Below are positions 42,928 to 50,911 of a stretch of DNA of 64,000 nucleotides, one piece after another. This DNA comes from Algivirga pacifica (GTDB taxonomy: Bacteria; Bacteroidota; Bacteroidia; Cytophagales; Flammeovirgaceae), in the NCBI RefSeq assembly GCF_039543525.1, contig NZ_BAABJX010000010.1, positions 35,608 to 99,607 on the forward strand, written 5' to 3'. Each line of letters begins with the position of its first letter. The stretch's first letter is position 1. The notes beneath the pieces are model-generated. The model saw nothing but the letters and a program-made list of their open reading frames with translations. It was not told where the DNA came from and did not search any database. Position numbers and translations under genes: made by a program.

Positions 42928-44010
42928 ATGAAGACAATTGCCTTAAACGACACCCATGAAGCACTAGGCGCTAAGATGGTGGAATTTGCAGGATACAACA
43001 TGCCTGTACGTTACACTTCTGATATCGAAGAGCACAAAACAGTCAGAACTGGTGTTGGTGTCTTTGATGTATCCCACATGGGAGAATTTATGTTGAGAGG
43101 CCCTAAAGCCCTTGACCTGATTCAGCGTGTCACTTCCAATGATGCGTCCAAGCTAGTAGACGGTAAAGCACAATACTCTTGCCTACCCAATCAGGAAGGT
43201 GGTATTGTAGACGACCTGATCGTTTACCGTATCAAGGAAGAGGAATATATGCTAGTAGTGAACGCTTCTAACATCGAGAAAGACTGGAACTGGATCAGCC
43301 AGTTCAATACAGAGGGAGTAGAAATGGAAAACATTTCTGACGAGCTATCCCTTTTTGCCGTACAGGGGCCTAAAGCATTTGAAGCACTACAGTCACTGAC
43401 AGATGTTAACTTGGCAGAGATGGGCTTTTATACCTTTGAAATCGGTCAATTTGCTGGTGTAGACAACGTAGTAATTTCTGCTACAGGCTATACAGGAGCG
43501 GGAGGTTTTGAGCTATATGTTCCAAACAACGTCGCTAAAGAGGTATGGGACAAGATCTTTGAAGCAGGAAAAGATTGGGATATCAAACCGATTGGACTTG
43601 CAGCAAGAGATACCCTTCGTCTGGAAATGGGCTACTGCCTATACGGTAATGACATCGATGACACAACTTCTCCTTTGGAAGCTGGCCTTGGATGGATCAC
43701 TAAGTTCACCAAAGAGTTCACCAATTCTGAAGCACTTAAAAAGCAAAAAGAAGAGGGCGTAACACAAAAATTAATTGGCTTGGAAATGATCGACAAAGGT
43801 ATTCCTAGAGCAGGATATGAGATCATGGATGCTGATGAAAATGTAATTGGTCGAATTACTTCCGGAACACAATCTCCTATGCTAGAGAAAGGAATTGCCA
43901 TGGGGTATATTCAAAAAGCTTTTGCTAAAGTAGATACAGAAGTCATCATTGCCGTTCGTAAGAGAAGACTGAAAGCTAAGGTAGTGAAGTTCCCTTTCTA
44001 TAAAGGCTAA
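42928..44010 (+). CDS. gcvT: Glycine cleavage system T protein (aminomethyltransferase)
   Basis: The 360-residue protein starts at ATG 42928 (MKTIALNDTHEALGAKMVEFAGYNMPVRY); the frame extends upstream only to a TTG. Conserved segments are GVFDVSHMGEF, VNASNIEKDW, YTGAGGFELYVP, GLAARDTLRLEMGY, GNDIDDTTSPLEAGLGW and RITSGTQSPMLEKGIAMGY. It transfers the methylene group from lipoyl-H protein to tetrahydrofolate in glycine breakdown. The other gcv genes are not in this window. A 247-bp palindromic element starts 7 bp after the stop. Confidence 0.96.
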   Translation: MKTIALNDTHEALGAKMVEFAGYNMPVRYTSDIEEHKTVRTGVGVFDVSHMGEFMLRGPKALDLIQRVTSNDASKLVDGKAQYSCLPNQEGGIVDDLIVYRIKEEEYMLVVNASNIEKDWNWISQFNTEGVEMENISDELSLFAVQGPKAFEALQSLTDVNLAEMGFYTFEIGQFAGVDNVVISATGYTGAGGFELYVPNNVAKEVWDKIFEAGKDWDIKPIGLAARDTLRLEMGYCLYGNDIDDTTSPLEAGLGWITKFTKEFTNSEALKKQKEEGVTQKLIGLEMIDKGIPRAGYEIMDADENVIGRITSGTQSPMLEKGIAMGYIQKAFAKVDTEVIIAVRKRRLKAKVVKFPFYKG

Positions 44011-44016
44011 GGCTAT

Positions 44017-44263
44017 GTTCATAATGTTTAGTTGTTGAATCGTTGAATTTCAATACTTTGCATTGAGTTGAATTGAGCTTCGCTCGTTGATTCGAGTTGA
44101 TATGTTGTATGAGTACATATACTATCAATCAACCGTTCAACTCGCATCAACGAGCGAAGCTCAATTCAACGATTCAACGGTTCAACAAAGCGGGTTGATA
44201 GTATGACAGTTATTTATTCAAACTTAATTACTGGCTTCCATTATTCAACTAAACATTATGAAC
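44017..44263. repeat. 247-bp element with perfect 18-bp terminal inverted repeats
   Basis: GTTCATAATGTTTAGTTG at 44017-44034 and its exact complement at 44246-44263 bound the element. Inside are GAGCTTCGCTC and its inverted partner GAGCGAAGCTC, TTGAATCGTTGAAT-type units of 7-8 bp, and a GTTATTTATTCAAACTTAAT segment that recurs at 50846-50865. It fills the space between convergent genes. Confidence 0.88.
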
Positions 44264-44268
44264 AAAAT

Positions 44269-45261
44269 CTAGTCATTTCCCTTCCCCTCATCCAATAAAT
44301 CCTGCTGCCAAACCGAGGCACATTTGGTCAAGGTTCCAATAATATCACGAGCACTATCAAATACTTCAAAAGGTATTCCTAGCTGTTCTAGTTGTTTTCT
44401 ATAGCGCTCATATTCCTTAAAATCGATACGCTTACCAATATCTCTTATATATACTCCTTTCACCTGCTCAGGATATTCCCGTGCCAAGTGCGTATACACA
44501 TAAGCATCCTGTTGTCCACTATCGCCTATAAACAAGTAAGGTTTGTCAGGGTAAAGGTCCAATAGCTTTCTAATTTTCTCAATCTTGTGAAGGTACTTTG
44601 CTACTTTTTTGCTCCGTTTGTACAGCAAGTGATTCAAACGCCTTAATGGTTTGAGATAAATAGGCCCTAAGGGGAAGTTCTTATTTTCCAAAAAGTGATG
44701 AATGAGGTAGTAAAGATTCATCTCACTATTGGATACATAATAAAACTCAGCTCCTAAATACTGTAGCTGTTGGTACAGGTCATTCATATGAATGACGTTC
44801 TTCCGCTTATGGACTGTTTTCCCTACAGTTTGTCTTAGTTTCTTCACCACGTTTGTGGCGTTGGTGTGCAAGATCGTATCATCAATATCTGAGATAACAC
44901 CCAATTTTTTGGGATCTGCATAGTAAAATTCATCTTCAAACGAGAAAATAGAAACAGGCTGTTCTCCTCCATTCATATAGTATGTAATTCGCTCTCCTTC
45001 TTTAATCTGCTTTCCATTTAATTGAAAAAAGCCATAATTATTCGTTGTCACCTGCCACTCATTCTCTCCACAACGAATACGAAGTTGCTGCTTACCTGTT
45101 TTGTGTGCAGTATATACCCTATACATTCTCCGCATATGCTTCCACACAGATTCTTTGGATTTTACATGTAAGTGCTTTTCTCTTAAAGGCAACAATTGTC
45201 CTTCTAACCAAAAACTATGGTCTGAATATATTCCTATTTGTGGTGCGATTGTATACTTCAC
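44269..45261 (-). CDS. App1-like phosphatidate phosphatase (DUF2183, HAD fold)
   Basis: The 330-residue protein has an N-terminal beta-rich region and an App1 catalytic domain beginning LGVISDIDDTIL (DxDxT, Asp125/Asp127/Thr129), followed by FYYVSNSEMNLYYLIHHFL, GPIYLKPL and PYLFIGDSGQQDAYVY, matching HAD motifs II-IV. Yeast App1 converts phosphatidic acid to diacylglycerol. A lipid kinase gene that could carry out the reverse step is divergently transcribed 211 bp away. Confidence 0.88.
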   Translation of the reverse strand: MKYTIAPQIGIYSDHSFWLEGQLLPLREKHLHVKSKESVWKHMRRMYRVYTAHKTGKQQLRIRCGENEWQVTTNNYGFFQLNGKQIKEGERITYYMNGGEQPVSIFSFEDEFYYADPKKLGVISDIDDTILHTNATNVVKKLRQTVGKTVHKRKNVIHMNDLYQQLQYLGAEFYYVSNSEMNLYYLIHHFLENKNFPLGPIYLKPLRRLNHLLYKRSKKVAKYLHKIEKIRKLLDLYPDKPYLFIGDSGQQDAYVYTHLAREYPEQVKGVYIRDIGKRIDFKEYERYRKQLEQLGIPFEVFDSARDIIGTLTKCASVWQQDLLDEGKGND

Positions 45262-45472
45262 AGCTATTCCGTTTTACTTTTCCCTATAAAAATATCGACA
45301 TTCATCATTACCTAAGCAAAGAGTGGCGACTGTATTCTTCTTTTTTTGAAATAGAGTCAGTCATATCATCCTACAATACCCATAAAATTAGTATTTTGGT
45401 ATTTTATGAAAAACTAACATCTAACCTTAAGTATAACCACAATCTTAAGGTACTTTTAATTGTTCATCAACT

Positions 45473-46360
45473 ATGAGAGTTTTATTTATCATCAATCCTA
45501 TTGCTGGCGACATTCCAAAAGATGAATTTATCCGTTTTATCAAAAGTGAAATGATTGAACGAGAACTTCCCTTGTATACCCTTTACACTACAGGAGAAGA
45601 TGATGAACAAAGACTACTCAGAAAAGTTCAGGAAGTAAAACCTCACCGAATTATCAGTGTAGGAGGTGATGGTACTTTATTGCTTGTTTGTCAAACGCTA
45701 CTACATAAAGCAATTCCAATAGGTATTGTCCCTTTAGGCTCTGCCAACGGTATGGCTGAGGAACTGGGTATTCCGAAAAATCCTATTGAGGCGCTGTCAG
45801 TTGCCCTCGACTCTCTCAAAAAAGTCCCTTTGGACCTGATCTTATTCAATAGCCATCTTTATGGAATGCATATTGCTGATGTGGGCATGAATGCTAAGCT
45901 TGTAGAAGCTTACGACAAAGACCCCGGCAGAGGACTAATGACTTATGCAAAGTACTTATTGCCCGTACTGGAAAACGCTCCTTTACTCCACTTTGAGATA
46001 TTGGCAGATGGGATAGAATACCATCGACAAGGCTATATGCTCGCGATTGCAAACGCCCAGAAATATGGTACAGGAGTTATTATCAACCCTAAGGGGAAGT
46101 TCTCTGATGGAAAATTCGAACTTTGTATTTTAAAAGACAAGTCCATCAATACTATTATGTCTGCCGGTCTAACGATCTTCAGTCCGGAACTCTTTAGAAA
46201 TGAATCCATGGAGGTCATCAGCTGTGAAAAAGCCAGCATCAAGCTAAAAGAGAAGTATATGTTTCAGATTGATGGGGAAGTTATTGGGGAAGTGGATCAT
46301 ATTACGGCTGAACCAGTTCATAATGCTATTGAGGTCTTTGTGCCACACCTTAGGAGCTGA
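45473..46360 (+). CDS. Diacylglycerol kinase family lipid kinase (YegS/LCB5-like)
   Basis: The 295-residue protein has the NAD-kinase/DAGK fold: VLFIINPIAGD, ISVGGDGTLLLVCQTLL (GGDGT nucleotide site, about 64-68), VPLGSANGMAEELGIP and FQIDGEVIGEVDHI near the C terminus. It phosphorylates a lipid such as diacylglycerol or a sphingoid base; the latter is notable because Bacteroidota make sphingolipids. Divergent pairing with an App1-like phosphatase suggests a shared lipid substrate. Confidence 0.9.
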   Translation: MRVLFIINPIAGDIPKDEFIRFIKSEMIERELPLYTLYTTGEDDEQRLLRKVQEVKPHRIISVGGDGTLLLVCQTLLHKAIPIGIVPLGSANGMAEELGIPKNPIEALSVALDSLKKVPLDLILFNSHLYGMHIADVGMNAKLVEAYDKDPGRGLMTYAKYLLPVLENAPLLHFEILADGIEYHRQGYMLAIANAQKYGTGVIINPKGKFSDGKFELCILKDKSINTIMSAGLTIFSPELFRNESMEVISCEKASIKLKEKYMFQIDGEVIGEVDHITAEPVHNAIEVFVPHLRS

Positions 46361-46417
46361 AGGTAGACAGTGAGGATGGAAGGTTTTGTGGGTGAATTGC
46401 TAGCGTAATGGTATTGT

Positions 46418-46480
46418 AATTTTCAATGATCAATTTTTAATTATCCACCACCCCTCTTCACTACTGTTCATTGAAAATTA
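46418..46480. repeat. AT-rich heptamer block in inverted arrangement
   Basis: TTTTCAA, TGATCAA, TTTTTAA, TTATCCA are in register (46420-46447). TAATTTTCAATGA on the left has its complement in TTCATTGAAAATTA at 46467-46480. Confidence 0.6.
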
Positions 46481-46516
46481 AAAAAGCGACACCTTCCGAA
46501 GAAGATGTCGCTTTTT
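46480..46516. terminator. Bidirectional terminator between lipid kinase and secDF
   Basis: AAAAAGCGACA and TGTCGCTTTTT enclose a 14-nt loop. T-runs follow in both directions. Confidence 0.9.
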
Positions 46517-46538
46517 ATTTATAGCAAAACGTTTATGC

Positions 46539-49445
46539 TTAAACGATCTCTGCTGTTTCCTTCTCTGTCTTAGGAGTTGTATCGTAAACGATTGGAGAAG
46601 CGATGAAGATCGAAGAGTATGTACCGATCAAGATACCTACCAACATTGAGAATGAGAATCCTCTCAATACCTCACCACCGAATACCAATAGAATAATGAT
46701 TACCAACAACGTCGTGATGGAAGTGATTACCGTACGATTCAATGTGTTATTGATCGCTTGGTTGAATGTCTCTTTTGCAGAGATTCCAGCGTTCTCTCTG
46801 AAACGCTCACGAACGTGGTCAAATACTACCACCGTATCGTTAATCGAGTAACCTACAATTGTCAGGATTGCCGCTACGAATACCTGGTCAACCTCTAGAG
46901 ATACCCCTAGCATAGTTGCGATAGCGAAAGCAGACAATACGATCAATGTATCGTGGATCAAAGCGATGATCGCACCCAAACCGAACTGTGCCTTTCTGAA
47001 TCGTAACCAGATATAAGCGAAGATTACAAGGATTGAGAAACCTACTGCTTCCCAAGCGTTCTTCTTGATATCATCAGCAATTGTCGCACCTACCTTCGAG
47101 CTAGAAGCAATGATAAATGTACCTTCAGAAGCTGCATCATCTGTAGCGAAGCTAGTTCCTGTATGAGAAGCTACTACTTCTTTTACTTTCGCCAATACTT
47201 CCGCATCCGCCTCTGCAGACTCCTCGTCTACCAAGTAAGCTGTAGTAATTTTCAATACATTGTCAGAACCGTAAGTCTTAACGTCAGCAGTCTCTAGTGT
47301 TTTCACCAAGTCAGCCTCCAATTTAGATGGCACTACGTCTTTAGCGAACTCTACTACGTAAGAACGTCCACCCTTGAAGTCTACACCGAATTTCAGGTTG
47401 TTTGTGAACAATGCACCCAAACCTACGATGATCATCACTGCAGAGATACCGTAAGCGATCTTTCTCTTTCCGATGAAGTCAAATGTAGAACCACCTGTCA
47501 TTTTCGAAGACAACGCAGTCTCGAACGAGAAGCTTGAGTCGTTTCCTTTCTTCTTCACGATCGCAACGATGATTTCTCTTGTCAAGAATACTGCAGTGAA
47601 GAATGAGAAGATAATACCCCAGATCAATGTGATGGCGAAACCTTTGATTGGTCCTGTACCGAATACGAATAGCATCAATGCAGTCAACAAAGTTGTCAAG
47701 TTGGCATCGAAGATGGTCCAGAATGCTTTCTGGTAACCTGTCTTGATCGCATCCAATAGAAGCAAACCATTTCTGCGCTCCTCTCTGATTCTTTCGAAGA
47801 TCAATACGTTGGCGTCAATGGACATACCGATTGTCAATACGATACCCGCAATACCAGGCAATGTCAATGCAGCACCCAAGTTTGCCAATACACCGAAGAT
47901 GAAGAATACGTTCGCTACCAATGCAGCTACCGCTGTTCCACCACCTTTACCGTAGTAAACGATCATGAATAGGATTACCAATACGATACCTACTACTACT
48001 GAAGTCACCCCTTGTCCCTGAGCTACTTTACCCAAAGAAGGACCTACTACTACTTCCTCTACGATTCTTGTAGGTGCAGGAAGTTTACCTGCTTTCAAGA
48101 TGTTTGCAAGGTCTTTTGCCTCGTCTACTGAGAAGTTACCTGAGATCTCAGAGTTACCGTTAGCGATCTCTACTTGTACTGTTGGTGCAGAGTAAACTCT
48201 GTTGTCCAATACGATAGCGATTGGTCTACCGATGTTGTCTGCTGTAAGTTTCTTCCACTTTCTAGCTCCTGTTACGTCCATTGACATAGAGATAGAAGGA
48301 CGACCATTTTGGTCATATGACTGACGAGCGTCAGAGATTACTTCACCTGAAAGCTTAGGCTCTCTTTCTTTTCTCAACAAGTTCAACTTGATTAGGTACA
48401 TCGCATCAGTACCTTGAGAGAAGTTAGTTGGTTGGTTATCCCAAGCAAACATCAATTTCGCTGGAGTTGCTGCTTTTACGTCAGCATCTCTCAACATATC
48501 GTTGATCGCTGCAGTATCTTCCAATGCATAGAAGAAACCTCTCGCTTGCATTTTGTATAGTGGAGAAACTACTGTCTCCTCTACTTTCGCTGAATCTGTT
48601 GCTGCTGAATCACCTTCGAACAATGACTCCTCCTCTGCTGGAGTAGCAACTTCTTCTTCTGCTGTTTTATTTTTCTCTACCCAGATGCTGTTCAACTGCG
48701 CCAATACTGGAGCCGCTTCGTTCTCGTCCCATACTTCGTAGAACTCCAACTTCGCAACACCTTGTAGAAGGCCTCTCACACGCTCAGGGTTATCAACCCC
48801 TGGAAGTTCGATTTGGATACGGCTAGTACCCTGGATCTTCTGAACGTTTGGTTGAGTAACACCGAACTGGTCAATACGAGTTCTTACAATCTCATAAGCT
48901 CTGTCTACTGCATCAGCAACTTCTTCTTCGATATATTTCTCTACCTCACCGTTAGCCGTGTTGTAGCTCAAACGATCTTTGTTAGATGATTTTGCAAAGT
49001 AGTATGCTACATTAGCGCCATCTTTTGCTTCTACCAAAGCGTCAAAGAAAAGTGCTGCAAATGTCTCTTGGCTTTCTCTCTGCGCCAACTCAGCTGCTTT
49101 CAATGCTTCCTCGAAAGTCGCATCTACTGAAGATCCTGCCAAAGACTTCACGATCTCCGCTGGAGAAACCTCCAAGATCACGTGCATACCTCCTTGAAGG
49201 TCAAGACCTAACGCTAGCTCCTTCTCTTTTACTTCTTTAAGAGTATAGTTGAAGTATACTTCCTCATTCCAAAGAGAATCTTTGTAATCCTGCTTCTTAA
49301 AGTAGTTTACGTTGCCTTTATCGTCCATTGCATACTGATCTGCTGCTGCCTCGATCTCTTGTGATTTCCAAGAGAAAGAAAGGTCAAACAAACAAATCAC
49401 AGCCAATACGACTGCCAACAAGACAATCTCACCTCTGTTCTTCAT
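46539..49445 (-). CDS. secDF: Fused protein translocase subunit SecDF
   Basis: The 968-residue protein joins SecD and SecF. The SecD half has a first TM helix, LALGLDLQGGMHVILEV, a large periplasmic P1 domain, and GKLPAPTRIVEEVVVGPSLG before six TM helices with GIAGIVLTIGMSIDANVLIFERIREE. The SecF half begins about residue 660 (FDFIGKRKIAYGISAVMI) and includes LKFGVDFKGGRSY and GYSINDTVVVFDHVRERF. It uses the proton gradient to complete protein export and recycle the SecYEG channel. Fusion is normal in Bacteroidota. An acidic insert (EEEVATPAEEESLFEGDSAAT) lies in P1. Confidence 0.97.
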   Translation of the reverse strand: MKNRGEIVLLAVVLAVICLFDLSFSWKSQEIEAAADQYAMDDKGNVNYFKKQDYKDSLWNEEVYFNYTLKEVKEKELALGLDLQGGMHVILEVSPAEIVKSLAGSSVDATFEEALKAAELAQRESQETFAALFFDALVEAKDGANVAYYFAKSSNKDRLSYNTANGEVEKYIEEEVADAVDRAYEIVRTRIDQFGVTQPNVQKIQGTSRIQIELPGVDNPERVRGLLQGVAKLEFYEVWDENEAAPVLAQLNSIWVEKNKTAEEEVATPAEEESLFEGDSAATDSAKVEETVVSPLYKMQARGFFYALEDTAAINDMLRDADVKAATPAKLMFAWDNQPTNFSQGTDAMYLIKLNLLRKEREPKLSGEVISDARQSYDQNGRPSISMSMDVTGARKWKKLTADNIGRPIAIVLDNRVYSAPTVQVEIANGNSEISGNFSVDEAKDLANILKAGKLPAPTRIVEEVVVGPSLGKVAQGQGVTSVVVGIVLVILFMIVYYGKGGGTAVAALVANVFFIFGVLANLGAALTLPGIAGIVLTIGMSIDANVLIFERIREERRNGLLLLDAIKTGYQKAFWTIFDANLTTLLTALMLFVFGTGPIKGFAITLIWGIIFSFFTAVFLTREIIVAIVKKKGNDSSFSFETALSSKMTGGSTFDFIGKRKIAYGISAVMIIVGLGALFTNNLKFGVDFKGGRSYVVEFAKDVVPSKLEADLVKTLETADVKTYGSDNVLKITTAYLVDEESAEADAEVLAKVKEVVASHTGTSFATDDAASEGTFIIASSSKVGATIADDIKKNAWEAVGFSILVIFAYIWLRFRKAQFGLGAIIALIHDTLIVLSAFAIATMLGVSLEVDQVFVAAILTIVGYSINDTVVVFDHVRERFRENAGISAKETFNQAINNTLNRTVITSITTLLVIIILLVFGGEVLRGFSFSMLVGILIGTYSSIFIASPIVYDTTPKTEKETAEIV

Positions 49446-49693
49446 GATTTGTAAGGTTTATTTGTATTAAAAAATTTGATTTTTACGATAAATTGAAGTG
49501 GAAAAACAAAACATACCTATCTAAAGTATCTTTGGCTCTTTCCGCTGTTGTCTCATACCAAAACGGTACGATTTATTTCAGCATAAGTATTGTGTTAAAA
49601 GACTATAAGTATAGTCAACACAAGTATATGAATTGAAATCAATAGGGATATGAAAGTAATGGAAGGATTCCATACTTTACAGAAAGGGGGTAA

Positions 49694-50074
49694 TTATGGG
49701 GCGTTGGTTGCAATATAGTATCGGAAGAGACACTGATAATAGTTCAATGTTGTAGGGTGAATCAAGGTTTTCTTGATTACTCCCAATACCGGTACGTCAG
49801 CAAACTCATTGACAGCAACCACAGCATTGATTTTCACAAAATCCAACTCCAACGCCTGATGCGTACAAGCCTGTGTTTGCAGTGTCTTATAAACTGCCTC
49901 ATCTTCCGGACTCTCTTCTTCTCCTTGCGTAGATTGCTGAGTTTCCTCAACCTCTACCACTGGAGTAGAAGTCCATGCATAGAGCACCACATCAGATGAC
50001 GCTGCAAACAGCATCAGCATCGCAAGCATCATCTGCTTGTAAAAAGTCGATATGTATATTCTGGTGGTTCTCAT
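49694..50074 (-). CDS. Hypothetical small membrane or exported protein
   Basis: The 126-residue protein has one hydrophobic segment (MMLAMLMLFAASSDVVLYAW, about 15-34), an acidic Glu/Gln-rich linker (VEVEETQQSTQGEEESPEDEA) and a C-terminal part ending YYQCLFRYYIATNAP. Ends of the form LF...I..NAP recur in small unknown Bacteroidota proteins as I remember them. It has its own gap on both sides. Function is unknown. Confidence 0.6.
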   Translation of the reverse strand: MRTTRIYISTFYKQMMLAMLMLFAASSDVVLYAWTSTPVVEVEETQQSTQGEEESPEDEAVYKTLQTQACTHQALELDFVKINAVVAVNEFADVPVLGVIKKTLIHPTTLNYYQCLFRYYIATNAP

Positions 50075-50148
50075 TGGGGCACAAATATAGGATATAATCC
50101 TAAATCTCCATGTTTTTTTTATAGTTTTTTATTTACAATCATTTACAC

Positions 50149-50195
50149 CCCGGGCGGTGCCCGGGGCTAGGGAACTTTACTCTTGCGGTGCCTGG
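50149..50195. repeat. GC-rich REP-like hairpin
   Basis: CCCCGGGCGGTGCCCGGGG is a strong palindrome in otherwise AT-rich DNA, followed by a second, partial GGTGCCTGGGGTG. Confidence 0.6.
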
Positions 50196-50306
50196 GGTGA
50201 TATTATTATTATTTATTGACTATATTATCATTACAGATAACAATAATTGAATTATAGACCTTTGTGTTAGAGTTTAATAAAACTTCCATTAAAAACGCCA
50301 TTTCCC

Positions 50307-50609
50307 ATGCCGACCAATACACACAGCTTTTCACTCATAGAAGGGGATTTTAATTTCGAAGAAGCCAAAGAGATTGTTCTTCATCTGGTAGATTATAAAA
50401 TTCGCTTCCATAACGTTAAAAACTTCAACGATGAACTACGTTTTGGAAAAGCTGACGAGCGTTCCATCGAAAGGTTGAAGCAACTGAAAAAGACAAAGGA
50501 GGCCCTTAAAAAGTTCTTTGAAGAAATGGAAGGCAGCGACAATACGCTAAAAATTCATTCTAGTATTGATATTGAGGTAGTAGGAAATGATAAGAAGATT
50601 AAGATTTAA
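50307..50609 (+). CDS. Hypothetical conserved-looking 100-residue protein
   Basis: A compact, charged protein with no signal peptide: FSLIEGDFNFEEAKEIVLHLVDYKIRFHNVKNF, then FGKADERSIERLKQLKKTKEALKKFF (probable coiled helix), then a beta end HSSIDIEVVGNDKKIKI. The pattern resembles small unknown Bacteroidota proteins that begin with an EGxF...EAxEI..L...KI.FH motif. No function can be assigned. It converges with the metacaspase gene across a palindrome array. Confidence 0.7.
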   Translation: MPTNTHSFSLIEGDFNFEEAKEIVLHLVDYKIRFHNVKNFNDELRFGKADERSIERLKQLKKTKEALKKFFEEMEGSDNTLKIHSSIDIEVVGNDKKIKI

Positions 50610-50638
50610 TACATAAAAGAAGACCTACATCGTTAAAT

Positions 50639-50864
50639 TTAAGGTTGAATAATTAACCGACAGTTGAGGCGGCTTACGCCGCTGGTTGAGTGGAGCTTCG
50701 CTCCGTTGAGTAGCCCTCTGGGCTGTTGAGAAAAAGCAGTACTTTAAAATCTGAACAGTCCGTAGGACTCTACTCAACGGAGCGAAGCTCCACTCAACGG
50801 CACGTAGTCCCACTCAACCAGCGGCGTAAGCCGCCTCAACTGTCGGTTATTTATTCAAGCTTAA
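50639..50864. repeat. 226-bp palindromic array with GTTGAG linkers and long inverted arms
   Basis: The outer arms of about 52 bp (starting TTAAGGTTGAATAATTAACC; right arm TTAAGC at the end) are nearly perfect inverted repeats. Within each arm small hairpins alternate with GTTGAG/CTCAAC: GCGGC-ttac-GCCGC, GGAGC-ttc-GCTCC, AGCCC-tct-GGGCT, AGTCC-gta-GGACT. It lies between convergent genes. Confidence 0.9.
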
Positions 50865-50911
50865 TGTAACGTTATAGGCTTTCTATTTAGGGCATCTCTA
50901 CGAGGAAATCA

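Noticed and set aside
46603..49240. Several plus-strand reading frames opposite secDF
   Set aside because: They follow the codon periodicity of secDF, have no starts with context and no recognisable domains.
50639..50864. GTTGAG-linked hairpins as an integron attC array or CRISPR
   Set aside because: There are no cassette ORFs, no integrase, and no constant 30-bp-class repeat; the units are only 20-22 bp and palindromic.
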